Source: Rhizobium sp. 18055
Lineage (GTDB): Bacteria; Pseudomonadota; Alphaproteobacteria; Rhizobiales; Rhizobiaceae
Length of the DNA stretch: 64,000 nucleotides
Direction: 5' to 3'
NCBI RefSeq assembly: GCF_902706285.1
Contig: NZ_CACSKD010000001.1
Location: 372,001-436,000 of the forward strand
In this document: positions 19,312-27,873 of the stretch, piece by piece
Layout of the letters: every line of letters starts with the position of its first letter
Numbering within the stretch: the stretch's first letter is position 1
The notes under the pieces: model-generated
The model's database searches: none
What the model saw: the letters and a program-made list of their open reading frames with translations, nothing else
Told to the model about the DNA's origin: nothing
Program-made: the position numbers and the translations under genes

Positions 19312-20196
19312 TCAGGCAACGCGGGCTTTCTTCCAGGTCGCCGGCGTCGTCCCGACATTCTTTCGAAACACGCGGGTGAAATGGGCCTGATCGGAGAAAC
19401 CCGTTTCGGCAGCAATTTCCATCAGCGACTGGTCTGCGTGGAGGAGAAGTTGCTTTGCCTGCTCCAGCCGCGCGTTCATTTGCCACTGATGCGGCGCCAT
19501 GCCGGTGGACGCCTTGAAGGCGTGGCTGAAATGGGATTGCGAGAGACCGGCAAGGGTTGCGAGCTCCTCGAGCCGGATATTGCGCATGCAGTTGTCGTTG
19601 ATGAAGTCCTTGGCCTTGCGCAATTGCCATGCGGCGAGCTTGCTGCGCTTGCGGACCTCCGCCTTGCCAAGCTTCATCACGTCTATGATCAGCGCCAGCG
19701 CCAGGCCATCGCCATAGAGATCGTGCAGTGGCGCCGGGTTCATGCATTCGGTCGCGATCAGCCGCGACAGCGTCAGAATGCGCTCGTCGGAGAACAGCAG
19801 GCGCGGGCTGGTCAATCGATCCGGGTCGAGTTCCTCCATCAGCCGGCGCGCCACGATTTCGGCATCGAAATGCAGGTCGAGATGGCGAAGGTATTGGACA
19901 TCTGTGAGGTCCGCCCAAAGTTCCATGCCAGCCGGCACATAGGAGATCGGGCGATGTTTGGTGTCCTGCACGCCGCCAGCACCCTTCGGGGTCAGCTTGA
20001 CCAACGAATTGCCGGGACCACGCATATCGAGCAGGATGAACAACCGCGGATCATTGGCGACATAATAGCCGCCGGCATAAGGCGCGCATTCCACATCCCA
20101 CACGTCCGCAACGATGCCGTTCCAGGTTCGCCGATGAAGGCCACCGACGACGGAGAAACCTTCGATCTTGTTCTGCATGCGGGGTTGAAATGTCAT
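19312..20196 (-). CDS. AraC-family transcriptional regulator of the siderophore receptor
   Basis: A 294-residue regulator with an N-terminal effector region and a C-terminal double helix-turn-helix of the AraC type (IRLEELATLAGLSQSHFSHAFKASTG ... LMEIAAETGFSDQAHFTRVFRKNVGTTP). It lies immediately upstream of and in the same direction as the TonB receptor, a common arrangement in which the regulator senses the ferric siderophore and activates the receptor gene. An inverted repeat CTTGA-TAAAC-TCAAG is at 20218-20232, about 22 nt ahead of its start. Ligand unknown. Confidence 0.9.
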   Translation of the reverse strand: MTFQPRMQNKIEGFSVVGGLHRRTWNGIVADVWDVECAPYAGGYYVANDPRLFILLDMRGPGNSLVKLTPKGAGGVQDTKHRPISYVPAGMELWADLTDVQYLRHLDLHFDAEIVARRLMEELDPDRLTSPRLLFSDERILTLSRLIATECMNPAPLHDLYGDGLALALIIDVMKLGKAEVRKRSKLAAWQLRKAKDFINDNCMRNIRLEELATLAGLSQSHFSHAFKASTGMAPHQWQMNARLEQAKQLLLHADQSLMEIAAETGFSDQAHFTRVFRKNVGTTPATWKKARVA

Positions 20197-20315
20197 GTAC
20201 GGTGAGCGCTATACCTTCTTGATAAACTCAAGTTTAAAGCAAGCGTATCGAAATGGCAATCTCGTGCAAGATGCTCACCCTATGTTTCAGCGCGACGGCA
20301 ACGGCTGTTGTGGCA

Positions 20316-21329
20316 TCAGCCGCCTCGGATGGAACCGCGCCAGACAAGCTCGGCCTTCAACCGGACGGAGTGCGCCTCGCCAGCCTCCTCGCCGTCGCCG
20401 GTACCGACGAGCCATTGCACCGCCTTTGTGGCCATGGTCACGACCGGTTGCGCAAAGGTGGTGAGATCGAAGGATGACCACGAGGCCTGTTCGATATCGT
20501 CGAAACCTGCGATGCAGAGCTGGTCGGGTATCGACATACCGAACTGATGGCGCGCCGCGTCCATGAAACCGCAGGCGAGCAGATCCGTCGCGCAGAAGAC
20601 GGCGTCGGGCCGATCGGCGCGGGTAAGCATGCGTTGCGCCAGCACCTTGCCCGCTTCATATCCTGTCGATCCGTAGCGCTCGACGACGACCTCAAGGCCC
20701 AGTTTCGCTGCGGCTGCAACGAAGCCGCGCTCCCGACCCATGAGGCTCGGCGTGCCGGCTTCGGAGTTGGCAAACGCTAAGGTGCGGCATCCGGCCCTGG
20801 CGAATGCCATGGCGATCCTGCCGCCCGATTCATAATCGTCGAGATTGATCTTCAGCGGCCCCGGCTGGTCGTCATCGCGGTTGATGAGGACTAGGCGCTG
20901 CCCGCTGCGAAGGCAAAGCTGGGTGATGGATTTGTCGGGCAAGCCAGACAGGATGATCGATGCATCTGCGCGGTAACGGATAGCTTGCTGCAGTGCCCGA
21001 TCGACGCTTCCGTCTGAGCGATCGGTGTTGACGAACATCGCCACCTTGCCGACATTCTGCAACTGGATGGTCAGTTCACGCAACAGCGCCGACCTGTATG
21101 GCGTTGCCACATCCGAAACGATCAGGCAGACGATACCACTCTCGTTGCGCATCAAGCCGCGGGCAAGGTGATTAACGTGGTAGCCGAGGGCATCAGCCGC
21201 TTCGAGCACGCGTTTTCGGGTATCGGCCGACACGCTGGCGCCAGGGGTAAAGGTTCGCGACACGGCAGAACGCGACACACCTGCCCGCTCGGCGACTTCC
21301 TGCGCACTGACGAATAGCTTTGACGACAT
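20316..21329 (-). CDS. LacI-family transcriptional regulator
   Basis: A 337-residue repressor: N-terminal LacI helix-turn-helix (VSAQEVAERAGVSRSAVSRTFTPGASVSADTRKRVLEAA, with hinge YHVNHLARGL) and a periplasmic-binding-like effector domain with the dimer and ligand blocks DAVFCATDLLACGFMDAAR and CIAGFDDIEQASW. ATG 21329 gives the standard length. It is divergent from an inositol-monophosphatase-like gene, with two clear operators in between, so it probably represses that gene and itself. The effector is probably a sugar or sugar phosphate. Confidence 0.92.
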   Translation of the reverse strand: MSSKLFVSAQEVAERAGVSRSAVSRTFTPGASVSADTRKRVLEAADALGYHVNHLARGLMRNESGIVCLIVSDVATPYRSALLRELTIQLQNVGKVAMFVNTDRSDGSVDRALQQAIRYRADASIILSGLPDKSITQLCLRSGQRLVLINRDDDQPGPLKINLDDYESGGRIAMAFARAGCRTLAFANSEAGTPSLMGRERGFVAAAAKLGLEVVVERYGSTGYEAGKVLAQRMLTRADRPDAVFCATDLLACGFMDAARHQFGMSIPDQLCIAGFDDIEQASWSSFDLTTFAQPVVTMATKAVQWLVGTGDGEEAGEAHSVRLKAELVWRGSIRGG

Positions 21330-21364
21330 GGGCACCCTTTCGTTGCACACAGTCATGCCTCGAC

Positions 21365-21380
21365 TTGCACTTGCGTGCAA
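21365..21380. promoter_or_regulatory. LacI-type operator 1
   Basis: TTGCAC-TTGC-GTGCAA is a perfect 6-bp inverted repeat with a 4-bp centre, 36 nt before the LacI start. The form is typical for LacI-family sites. Confidence 0.7.
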
Positions 21381-21449
21381 TCGCAATGCCTTCGATCAAT
21401 ATGAAGTTTTCATGACGAATATTGACATCACACGCGCCAATGTGCTCCG

Positions 21450-21467
21450 TTTGCACGCGTTTGCAAA
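21450..21467. promoter_or_regulatory. LacI-type operator 2
   Basis: TTTGCA-CGCGTT-TGCAAA is a perfect 6-bp inverted repeat sharing the TTGCA core with operator 1 and lying about 86 bp from it (centre to centre), on the side of the phosphatase gene. Two sites at this spacing could support looping. Confidence 0.65.
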
Positions 21468-21564
21468 GTATTGAACAAGCAAACAGTCGGCATCGAACAT
21501 CGCATTATCGCGATCATCACTGGCTGGGTTGCAGCCATCTTTTTTCACACAAGGAAATATCGCA

Positions 21565-22365
21565 ATGACATCGGATGTCATCCCCGGACTTGAAGCACGC
21601 CTGGCGCTTGCCGAAGCGGTTGCGCGTGAGGCAGGCGCCGTCGCACTCGACTATTTCAAGCGCCGCGAGACGCTTGTCGTCGAGACCAAGCGGGATCAGC
21701 AGGACGTGGTTTCGATTGCCGACCGCGAGGTCGAAAACCTGATCCGCGGGCGGTTTCTCCGGGCCTATCCGACGGACGGCGTTCTCGGCGAGGAATACGG
21801 CCTCACCAACGGCACCTCCGGCTTCACCTGGGTGATCGACCCGATCGATGGAACCAGCCCTTTTGTGAACGGCATGCCGAACTGGTGTGTTTCCATTGGC
21901 CTGCTGCACGACGATGTTCCGGTCATCGGGGTGATTGCGGCACCCTGCCATGACGAACTCTATGCGGCAGCGCTCGGCATGGGCGCGACGTTGAACGGAC
22001 AGCGGCTCGAACTCGACCCTGGGAAGACCATCCGAAACGCCGTCACCGGCATCGGCGCGAACAACCATGTCACCCCGGCTGTCGTGGCGAAGATGGTGGA
22101 GGATCTGCTGGAGGCCGGCGGCAATTTCATCCGCAACGGCTCCGGGGCGCTGATGCTCGCTTATGTCGCGGCCGGTCGTCTCGTCGGATATTACGAGCCC
22201 TATATGCACGCATGGGATTGCCTGGCAGGCTATTGCCTGGTGAAGGAAGCCGGCGGCTGGTTCCATCCCTTCCCGACACGTGGCGAGGGGCTGACGAGGG
22301 GCGCAAAAGTGCTTGCCGCAGCGCCAGGAGCGATCGACGATCTCCGCAGAATCGCCAGCGTCTGA
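21565..22365 (+). CDS. inositol monophosphatase family protein
   Basis: A 266-residue Mg-dependent phosphatase of the IMPase/FBPase superfamily. The metal sites are visible: GEEYG (Glu), WVIDPIDGT (catalytic Asp pair and Thr) and HAWDCLAGYCLVKEAGG (third Asp). ATG 21565 has AAGGAAAT upstream. Family substrates include inositol phosphate, histidinol phosphate and 3'-phosphoadenosine phosphates. Divergence from a LacI regulator suggests a catabolic sugar-phosphate role, but no transporter or kinase adjoins it, so the substrate stays open. Confidence 0.88.
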   Translation: MTSDVIPGLEARLALAEAVAREAGAVALDYFKRRETLVVETKRDQQDVVSIADREVENLIRGRFLRAYPTDGVLGEEYGLTNGTSGFTWVIDPIDGTSPFVNGMPNWCVSIGLLHDDVPVIGVIAAPCHDELYAAALGMGATLNGQRLELDPGKTIRNAVTGIGANNHVTPAVVAKMVEDLLEAGGNFIRNGSGALMLAYVAAGRLVGYYEPYMHAWDCLAGYCLVKEAGGWFHPFPTRGEGLTRGAKVLAAAPGAIDDLRRIASV

Positions 22366-22503
22366 CCATATTCGATCGCGCCGCACTCTTATCTCAAGAA
22401 CGAGAGACACTTAGACAGTCAGCCTCTCGTCCTCGCAGACGTTGCAACCTATATATACGCAGGAAGAATGCTGGCGATTTGCGCCGGCGACACGGAGACA
22501 TGT

Positions 22504-23421
22504 ATGAGCCGCGATCCGTACGAGCGTCTGGGCGTCAAGAAGGATGCTACGCAAAAAGAGATACAGAGTGCGTTCCGCAAGCTCGCCAAGAAACTGCACC
22601 CGGATCTCAACCCCGGCGACAAGAAGGCAGAAGAGCAGTTCAAGGAAATCTCCGCCGCCTATGAGATTGTCGGCGACGAGGACAAGCGCAAGCGTTTCGA
22701 CAAAGGCGAGATAGACATGACGGGCGCCGAGCAGGCGCAGCGCAATTATTATCGTGACTACGCATCGCAACCGGGTGCCGGAAGCCGCTATCAGAACAAT
22801 GCCGGTTTTGCCGACTTCGGCGACAGCGATGACATATTCTCCAGTTTCTTCTCCGGCCGCGGGCGCGGCGGCGGGCAATCCCGCTCGCAGGGGCAAGACC
22901 GGAAGTATTCCCTCGAGATCGACTTTCTTGATGCCATCAACGGGACCAAGACCCAGATAAGACTGCCGGATGGCCCGGCGCTCGACCTGCAGATTCCAGC
23001 TGGAACGCGGGACGGCCAGACCTTGCGGTTGAAGGGAAAAGGAGAGCCGGGCATCGGCGGTGGTCCGCCAGGCGACGCCCTCGTCGAAATCCGGGTGCGC
23101 GCCCACAAATTCTATGTTCGCGATGGCGACGACATACGCTTCGATCTGCCGATATCGCTGGCCGAAGCGGTGCTTGGTGGCAAGGTGCGCGTGCCGACGC
23201 CGTCTGGCGCCGTCAATCTGACCCTGCCGGCGCATTCCAACACCGGTAAGGTTTTGCGTCTCAAGGGCAAGGGCGCTCCGAAGCGCGCCGGAGGCGCCGG
23301 CGATGTCTATGTGTCGCTGAAGATCATATTGCCCGATGCACCGGACCAGAAGCTTGCTGATTTCATCAGCGAGTGGGCACCGGCCAATCCACAGGATCCG
23401 AGAAAGAGCATGGAGGAGTAG
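22504..23421 (+). CDS. cbpA: CbpA-type DnaJ co-chaperone
   Basis: A 305-residue class B J-domain protein: J domain at the N-terminus with the HPD motif in KLHPDLNPGDKKAEEQF, a Gly/Arg-rich linker (SGRGRGGGQSRSQG), and two C-terminal substrate-binding domains, with no zinc-finger region. It stimulates DnaK and binds unfolded protein. ATG 22504 removes twelve non-conserved residues. A CbpM-type modulator follows after 2 nt, which identifies it as CbpA rather than DnaJ. Confidence 0.92.
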   Translation: MSRDPYERLGVKKDATQKEIQSAFRKLAKKLHPDLNPGDKKAEEQFKEISAAYEIVGDEDKRKRFDKGEIDMTGAEQAQRNYYRDYASQPGAGSRYQNNAGFADFGDSDDIFSSFFSGRGRGGGQSRSQGQDRKYSLEIDFLDAINGTKTQIRLPDGPALDLQIPAGTRDGQTLRLKGKGEPGIGGGPPGDALVEIRVRAHKFYVRDGDDIRFDLPISLAEAVLGGKVRVPTPSGAVNLTLPAHSNTGKVLRLKGKGAPKRAGGAGDVYVSLKIILPDAPDQKLADFISEWAPANPQDPRKSMEE

Positions 23422-23423
23422 CC

Positions 23424-23756
23424 ATGAATGATCTTGAATTCCGCCGCGCCCTGAAGATCGACGTCACCGTGGTCGATATCTGGATCGAGCAGGGCTGGCT
23501 TATTCCCGAAGCCCACGACGGCGACCGCGAGTTTCGCGATGACGACGTTGCCCGCGCCAGGCTGATACTCGATTTGACCCGCGACATGGGCGTCAACGAA
23601 GCCGGCGTCGATCTCATCATGGAGCTTGTCGATCAGATTCATGGGCTGCGCGGCACGCTTCGCGACATGCTCGGCGCCATGGAGCAGCAGGACGACGAAG
23701 TCCGGCGCCGCCTGCGTCACAAACTCGATACGCTTACGGCCGCCCGGGGCCGCTGA
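23424..23756 (+). CDS. cbpM: CbpM-type chaperone modulator (MerR-like)
   Basis: A 110-residue protein with a MerR-like N-terminal helix-turn-helix (VTVVDIWIEQGWLIPEAHDGDREFRDDDVARARLI) followed by a long helix with IHGLRGTLRDML. It directly follows cbpA, and CbpM proteins bind the J domain of CbpA to inhibit it. Length and position fit the family. Confidence 0.85.
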   Translation: MNDLEFRRALKIDVTVVDIWIEQGWLIPEAHDGDREFRDDDVARARLILDLTRDMGVNEAGVDLIMELVDQIHGLRGTLRDMLGAMEQQDDEVRRRLRHKLDTLTAARGR

Positions 23757-23788
23757 GGGCCGAGGGTGCAAGTAACAGGGAGGAAAAC

Positions 23789-24282
23789 TTGACCGACCAC
23801 AGCAGCGATCACGAGCATCACCAAGATCCCATCCATGTCGATTGGCGCGAGAACGGCGTGAAGGTCATTCCCGGTCATTCAGTCGATCCGAATACGGCGC
23901 AGACACCCGGCATGAACCGGGCGACGGCGATCAACAGGGCCCGTGCCGGCGCCGAGAAGATCTGGGCCGGCACGGTGACGATCCATGCCAATGCAAAGAC
24001 CGGCGCGCACCATCATGGTGACCTGGAAAGCATTATCTACGTGGTGAAGGGCAAGGCACGCATGCGCTGGGCGAAGCCCTCGAATATACCGCCGAGGCCG
24101 GGCCAGGGGACTTCATTTTCATTCCACCTTATGTGCCGCACCAGGAAATCAATGCCAGCCGAGACGAAACACTGGAATGCGTCTTGGTTCGCTCCGGCCA
24201 GGAGCCTGTCGTGGTCAATCTGGATATAGAGCCGGTAGAAAAGCCGGAAGATGTGCGATGGATCGACCCGATCCACAAGTAG
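23789..24282 (+). pseudogene. cupin-domain gene with a single-base frameshift
   Basis: The first frame starts at TTG 23789 after a strong GGAGGAAAA site and encodes a cupin with metal motif TGAHHHGDLESIIYVVKGKARMRW. At about 24070, in a GGG run, the cupin continues in another frame (GEALEYTAEAGPGDFIFIPP, then VPHQEINASRDETLECVLVRSG and an end at WIDPIHK, stop 24280-24282). One missing G would restore a 164-residue cupin. The unshifted frame instead reads a non-conserved tail to 24229. This is a recent lesion or a sequencing error; the intact product would be a small metal-binding cupin of unknown substrate. Confidence 0.75.
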
Positions 24283-24905
24283 TCCACTATCGGTAGAGTC
24301 GCGCCGCATAGCCGCCTCGAGATGATCCTCGAAAAGTTTGGCCGACCCAGAATGGAAAATTCTGACCCCGTGCCTGATGCTGCAAAGGCCGATGCATCAT
24401 CGCGTGTTCCGTGAACTGCGTGAGCCGGCCGAAATCGGAACCGATGAAAACTCGGCACCTTGCGTCAGAAGCACTGGACAGCAGCGGTTCCGGCTGCCGC
24501 ACGCGAAAAAATTCACGTCACAACAATAAGTTCAGCATGCACTAATCCAATCATCACTTCCGGACGTAAATCTTGCTATTGTCGGCCGGACAGTCTTTGG
24601 AATGATTGTTTGGGCGCGAGAATACAGTCTTCGATGCACGTTTCATTTTCCGGAATTCCTCTACCGGGAGATGCATATGTGGATCAACTGGCTGGAATGA
24701 AGCCTATTGATTACTTATGATTGTATTGGCAGTTGCGCAGATATGGTGGCTTGCCGCCTGTTTTTCAGTTGAAAGTCAGGATTTTCAGGCACACGCGTAA
24801 CAGTAAAGAAAAATGACCCGGCACAATTGATCCGTTCAAATATCTTGGTTAGGTTGATGCAGGGAATAATAATCACGTCACAACTGGCGTTAGAAGGATA
24901 AGGCC
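24283..24905. other. intergenic region, no gene seen; contains a 12-bp direct repeat
   Basis: No supported coding region. TCACGTCACAAC occurs perfectly twice, at 24513-24524 and 24873-24884, the second copy 21 nt ahead of the XRE-family regulator. The region is AT-richer than its surroundings. Confidence 0.4.
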
Positions 24906-25304
24906 ATGAAAGAAGCTCCCCACACCGTTGACGTACACGTTGGCAAGACGATCCGCATCAAGCGTTTGATGCGCAAAGTCTCGCAGACAGAGCTTGGCGA
25001 TCGCGTCGGCGTTACGTTCCAGCAGATCCAGAAGTACGAAAAAGGCTCCAATCGCGTTTCGGCCAGCATGCTGGTGGAGATTGCCGGTGCACTTGAGGTC
25101 GATGTCCGTTCGTTTTTCGAAGATATCTCTGCCAATGCCAACGATAATCCGACACCAAGCGATGAGTTCGTCGTTTCCCGTGACGGCGTCTTGCTGAACG
25201 CAGCCTTTCTTTCCATCAAGAACGAACAGGTTCGCAAGAAGATCGTAAAGCTGGTGCAGGCAATTTCCGGCATGGAGCAGATTGAAAGCGAAGCTGCCGA
25301 GTAA
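24906..25304 (+). CDS. XRE-family transcriptional regulator
   Basis: A 132-residue DNA-binding protein with a helix-turn-helix of the Cro/CI type near the N-terminus (GKTIRIKRLMRKVSQTELGDRVGVTFQQIQKYEKGSNRVSASML) and a polar C-terminal helix. AAGGATAAGGCC precedes the ATG. This class is abundant in rhizobia and often controls symbiosis, stress or cell-cycle genes; nothing in the neighbourhood fixes the target. Confidence 0.88.
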   Translation: MKEAPHTVDVHVGKTIRIKRLMRKVSQTELGDRVGVTFQQIQKYEKGSNRVSASMLVEIAGALEVDVRSFFEDISANANDNPTPSDEFVVSRDGVLLNAAFLSIKNEQVRKKIVKLVQAISGMEQIESEAAE

Positions 25305-25332
25305 GGCAGCCTCGCAAGGTCAGTCTCTCCGG

Positions 25333-25602
25333 CTAGTGGCGTTCCAGGACGACGAGGTTTTCTCGCGCGTCTTTCATCGCCAGCTTTGTCTTCGTCCCGA
25401 TCAGCTTCTCAAGGTTGACGTCCAGTTCGCGTTCGGGGTCGATTCCGTCCCAATCGATCACGACCTGCAGCAGCGCCATGTTTGTCAGATGCATCAGATT
25501 GTTCAACTTGAGCTTCTGAGCTTCTTCCTTTGCGGCCGAAAGCAAGCGGAATATCCGTGCGTATTCGCTCCCTGTGCCTTCGTCCATCGTCTGAATGTTC
25601 AT
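25333..25602 (-). CDS. small hypothetical cytosolic protein
   Basis: An 89-residue protein starting MNIQTMDEGTGSEY, predicted largely helical, ending LAMKDARENLVVLERH. ATG 25602 has GAGAGGCGGACGG upstream. It lies 77 nt after the tfuA-like gene on the same strand, separated by a hairpin. No domain recognised; it may or may not belong to the YcaO-TfuA cluster. Confidence 0.6.
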   Translation of the reverse strand: MNIQTMDEGTGSEYARIFRLLSAAKEEAQKLKLNNLMHLTNMALLQVVIDWDGIDPERELDVNLEKLIGTKTKLAMKDARENLVVLERH

Positions 25603-25622
25603 ACCGTCCGCCTCTCTGAGAT

Positions 25623-25644
25623 GCCCCAAACACCACTTTGGGGC
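25623..25644 (-). terminator. hairpin between tfuA-like gene and downstream small gene
   Basis: GCCCCAAA (25623-25630) pairs perfectly with TTTGGGGC (25637-25644) over a 6-nt loop. It lacks a clear T run on either side, so it may act as a processing or weak termination signal. Confidence 0.4.
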
Positions 25645-25678
25645 TTCAGTCCTGAGCCATCATTCAGGCACGGCGTTA

Positions 25679-26419
25679 TTAGAGCGTTACAGGCGTCACG
25701 CTGGTGATTTCCGCGTGCAGCATCTCCCAGTGAGACGTTGCAGCAAACCCCCAGTCACGCTTGCCTGCCGTGAATTTCACGCTGTCCAGATGACGTAGGA
25801 CCATGTCCGCATCGGCACGCTTGCGTTCGATCTTGTTTGCGCGAATCAGCCGTAATATCTCCTTGGCGCGGACATCATTGTCGAATGCGCAGCGCTCCAC
25901 TGCCTTCGGGTAGGTACGCTCGGAGAAATGAAGCCCCCGGCCTGCGAGCAGAAGCTTCTTGTACTCGCCCGACATGAGCAGGCCCTGGCGGTTCAATGCG
26001 TCGATGGTTGGCTGATAGTCCACCCAAGGAACGGAAAGAGGCAGCCAGCCAAGCTCCTGCGGCGCGTGAACCAGCGCCACGGCTTCATCGTCGATCAGCC
26101 TGCCATCGGCATAGTCATCATAAATCGAACCGATGCCGATCATTCCAAATGCCGAGCATTCCGCCGCCCTGAGCGCGCCCATGCTGGCGCCGCCGGCAAC
26201 GATGACGTTCTGCTGAAGGGCGAAAAGAATTTCCTTGTGCCAGACCGACGGCATCTCGCCGAAATAGCCATCGACGATGCCGATCGCGCGGGCACCATCC
26301 TCCACAGCCTGAAGGATATCGCCGCGGGCAGCCGGCGCACGGAACTCGATCGAAGGATAGGTCGTTTGAAGTCTTGCAATATCCCGGCCGAAACTCGGCC
26401 CTGCAAATATCACTCTCAT
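25679..26419 (-). CDS. TfuA-like protein, YcaO partner
   Basis: A 246-residue protein of the TfuA family, named from trifolitoxin production in Rhizobium. The N-terminal half carries the core (VIFAGPSFGRDIARL, AIGIVDGYFGEMPSVWHKEILFAL, VAGGASMGALRAAEC, GSIYDDYADGRLIDDEAVAL). In characterised systems TfuA works with YcaO to place sulfur on peptide backbones (thioamides). The gene overlaps the ycaO stop by 4 nt (ATGA), so the two are almost certainly coupled. Family is clear; the actual modification here is unknown. Confidence 0.9.
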   Translation of the reverse strand: MRVIFAGPSFGRDIARLQTTYPSIEFRAPAARGDILQAVEDGARAIGIVDGYFGEMPSVWHKEILFALQQNVIVAGGASMGALRAAECSAFGMIGIGSIYDDYADGRLIDDEAVALVHAPQELGWLPLSVPWVDYQPTIDALNRQGLLMSGEYKKLLLAGRGLHFSERTYPKAVERCAFDNDVRAKEILRLIRANKIERKRADADMVLRHLDSVKFTAGKRDWGFAATSHWEMLHAEITSVTPVTL

Positions 26420-27675
26420 GCGTGGGCTCCCTGCATGGCGCCAACGGCGCGCAAGCCAAGTTGAATGAATTCGCCGCTGACATCGACTTCGAGGCCAGGC
26501 ACGATGACGCGAACGACCGACACCGGAAGGCGGGGATGCGGCATTGGCACGGCGACCACCTGCTCGATCCCGCGGGCCCGCAGGCGATCGAGGATATGCC
26601 GGATGTTTTGCTGAATGCTGCGCTGGGCCGGCTCCGCGGCAAAAGCCGGGGCGACTGGCGTCTCGTCGCAGAGATCGATCAGCTGCTGCATCGGGCCATC
26701 GCCATCCAGGCGCTGATAGACGCGCGGAGAAAAGTCGTCACGGCTGCCGGCGATAGCCGTCAACCGGCTCTGGGCGGCCTCGGTTATGGCGCGCAATGCA
26801 GCACGAACTGGATCTGGATGACAGCCGCAACCGCCGCACACATGGGTCCAGCGGGCGTCAACACGATCGCTGAGGTCGCCGGGAACGATCACCGCCAGAA
26901 AGCTCGGGACGCCAATATCGGTCGTCATGTCGAGGAGGAGAAGCCGCATACCGGCGCGGGCAATGCGATCGACGATGATGTCGATCACCGGATCGCCGAA
27001 GCCGGCGGGATCGATGCGCGAACCACGCAACTGTTCGAAAGGCCGCAGCTGCGTCAGCGCCCATGCATCGCGCTCCACCAGTTCGCAGAGGCCATGAAGC
27101 ACGGCCTCGGCAGGCCGGTTGCCGGAGGCCAATCCATCACTGGATTGCTCGAAGCCGGACGGGCGCGTGCCACGGTGATCAAGTCCGACGAGCGACCAGG
27201 GCACAAACACCGGCTTGTCGTTCATGATATCAAGACCTTCACTCCAGGCAAGTGGCCCGGCATCGATCTCCGATGGAACGCAACGCGCGACGGAATCCAG
27301 ATCGATCAACGACGCACGCTCAGCCTTCATGCCGGCAAGCGTCGCGACGACCAGATCGTCCGGCTGCATCTCCGCCACCCGTGTTTCGACAGCCTCCATC
27401 GCCGCCGACGTCATGGCGGCATCCTCGTCGATGCCTTTGCCCTGAAACACCGAAAGCGTGTAACTGTTGGGACGGGTTGCGAAGGCAACCGGAATCTCAA
27501 GCAGGTCGAGCGCCGTCAAAAGGCCGACGCGCGTTATTCCAAGCTCGGCAAAGTGCGGCTTGATCGCCGCGAATGTCTGTCCAGGCGTCAAGGAGCGGTC
27601 GTGGTAGGCGCTGACGCCAGCCGCGGAAAGATTTAGATCCCCAGCCAAATCCGTGAGTGCGGCCTGAACAGACAT
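26416..27675 (-). CDS. YcaO-domain ATP-dependent peptide backbone modifying enzyme
   Basis: A 419-residue YcaO protein. ATP/Mg-binding motifs appear as SAAMEAVETRVAEMQ and AVLHGLCELVERDAW, followed by PSFLAVIV and RAALRAITEAAQSRLTAIAGSRDD, as in TfuA-associated YcaO proteins. A Cys-rich CGGCGCHPD lies between them. YcaO enzymes activate an amide backbone with ATP for azoline, amidine or thioamide formation. ATG 27675 is chosen, with GAGG about 9 nt upstream; it lies 11 nt after a 42-codon ORF that is the likely substrate precursor. It is coupled to the tfuA-like gene downstream. Confidence 0.9.
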   Translation of the reverse strand: MSVQAALTDLAGDLNLSAAGVSAYHDRSLTPGQTFAAIKPHFAELGITRVGLLTALDLLEIPVAFATRPNSYTLSVFQGKGIDEDAAMTSAAMEAVETRVAEMQPDDLVVATLAGMKAERASLIDLDSVARCVPSEIDAGPLAWSEGLDIMNDKPVFVPWSLVGLDHRGTRPSGFEQSSDGLASGNRPAEAVLHGLCELVERDAWALTQLRPFEQLRGSRIDPAGFGDPVIDIIVDRIARAGMRLLLLDMTTDIGVPSFLAVIVPGDLSDRVDARWTHVCGGCGCHPDPVRAALRAITEAAQSRLTAIAGSRDDFSPRVYQRLDGDGPMQQLIDLCDETPVAPAFAAEPAQRSIQQNIRHILDRLRARGIEQVVAVPMPHPRLPVSVVRVIVPGLEVDVSGEFIQLGLRAVGAMQGAHA

Positions 27676-27686
27676 TCGCAATAACC

Positions 27687-27815
27687 TCAACGGAACTTCA
27701 GGGCGTGAACGATGTTCGCAGTAGCGTTGGTGTCGAACTGAACGGCATCCTGCTTCAGAACAGCCTGGGCTGCAGCGGAGAGGCGAACGGTGGACTGCTT
27801 TGCTGTGTTGGTCAT
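27687..27815 (-). CDS. candidate RiPP precursor peptide of the YcaO-TfuA cluster
   Basis: A 42-residue ORF with AGGAGA 5 nt before its ATG, ending 11 nt before ycaO on the same strand. It begins MTNTAKQSTVRLSAAAQAVL and ends with NATANIVHALKFR. The first half reads as an amphipathic helix suitable as a leader. There is no Cys, so Cys-derived thiazoles are excluded; Ser/Thr azoles, thioamide or amidine changes remain possible. There is no hydrophobic membrane segment or signal peptide. Precursor identity is inferred from size, strong translation signal, and tight linkage to the YcaO-TfuA pair (trifolitoxin precursor is of similar size). It could instead be a non-substrate small protein. Confidence 0.65.
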   Translation of the reverse strand: MTNTAKQSTVRLSAAAQAVLKQDAVQFDTNATANIVHALKFR

Positions 27816-27873
27816 GTCATTCTCCTGTTGGTAGCAGCTTTGCGCTGCAGACAGGGGAACAATGAAGGGTCGG

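Noticed and set aside
27261..27300. YcaO start at the upstream TTG (27690)
   Set aside because: It would overlap the stop of the precursor ORF; the ATG at 27675 with GAGG nearby fits better.
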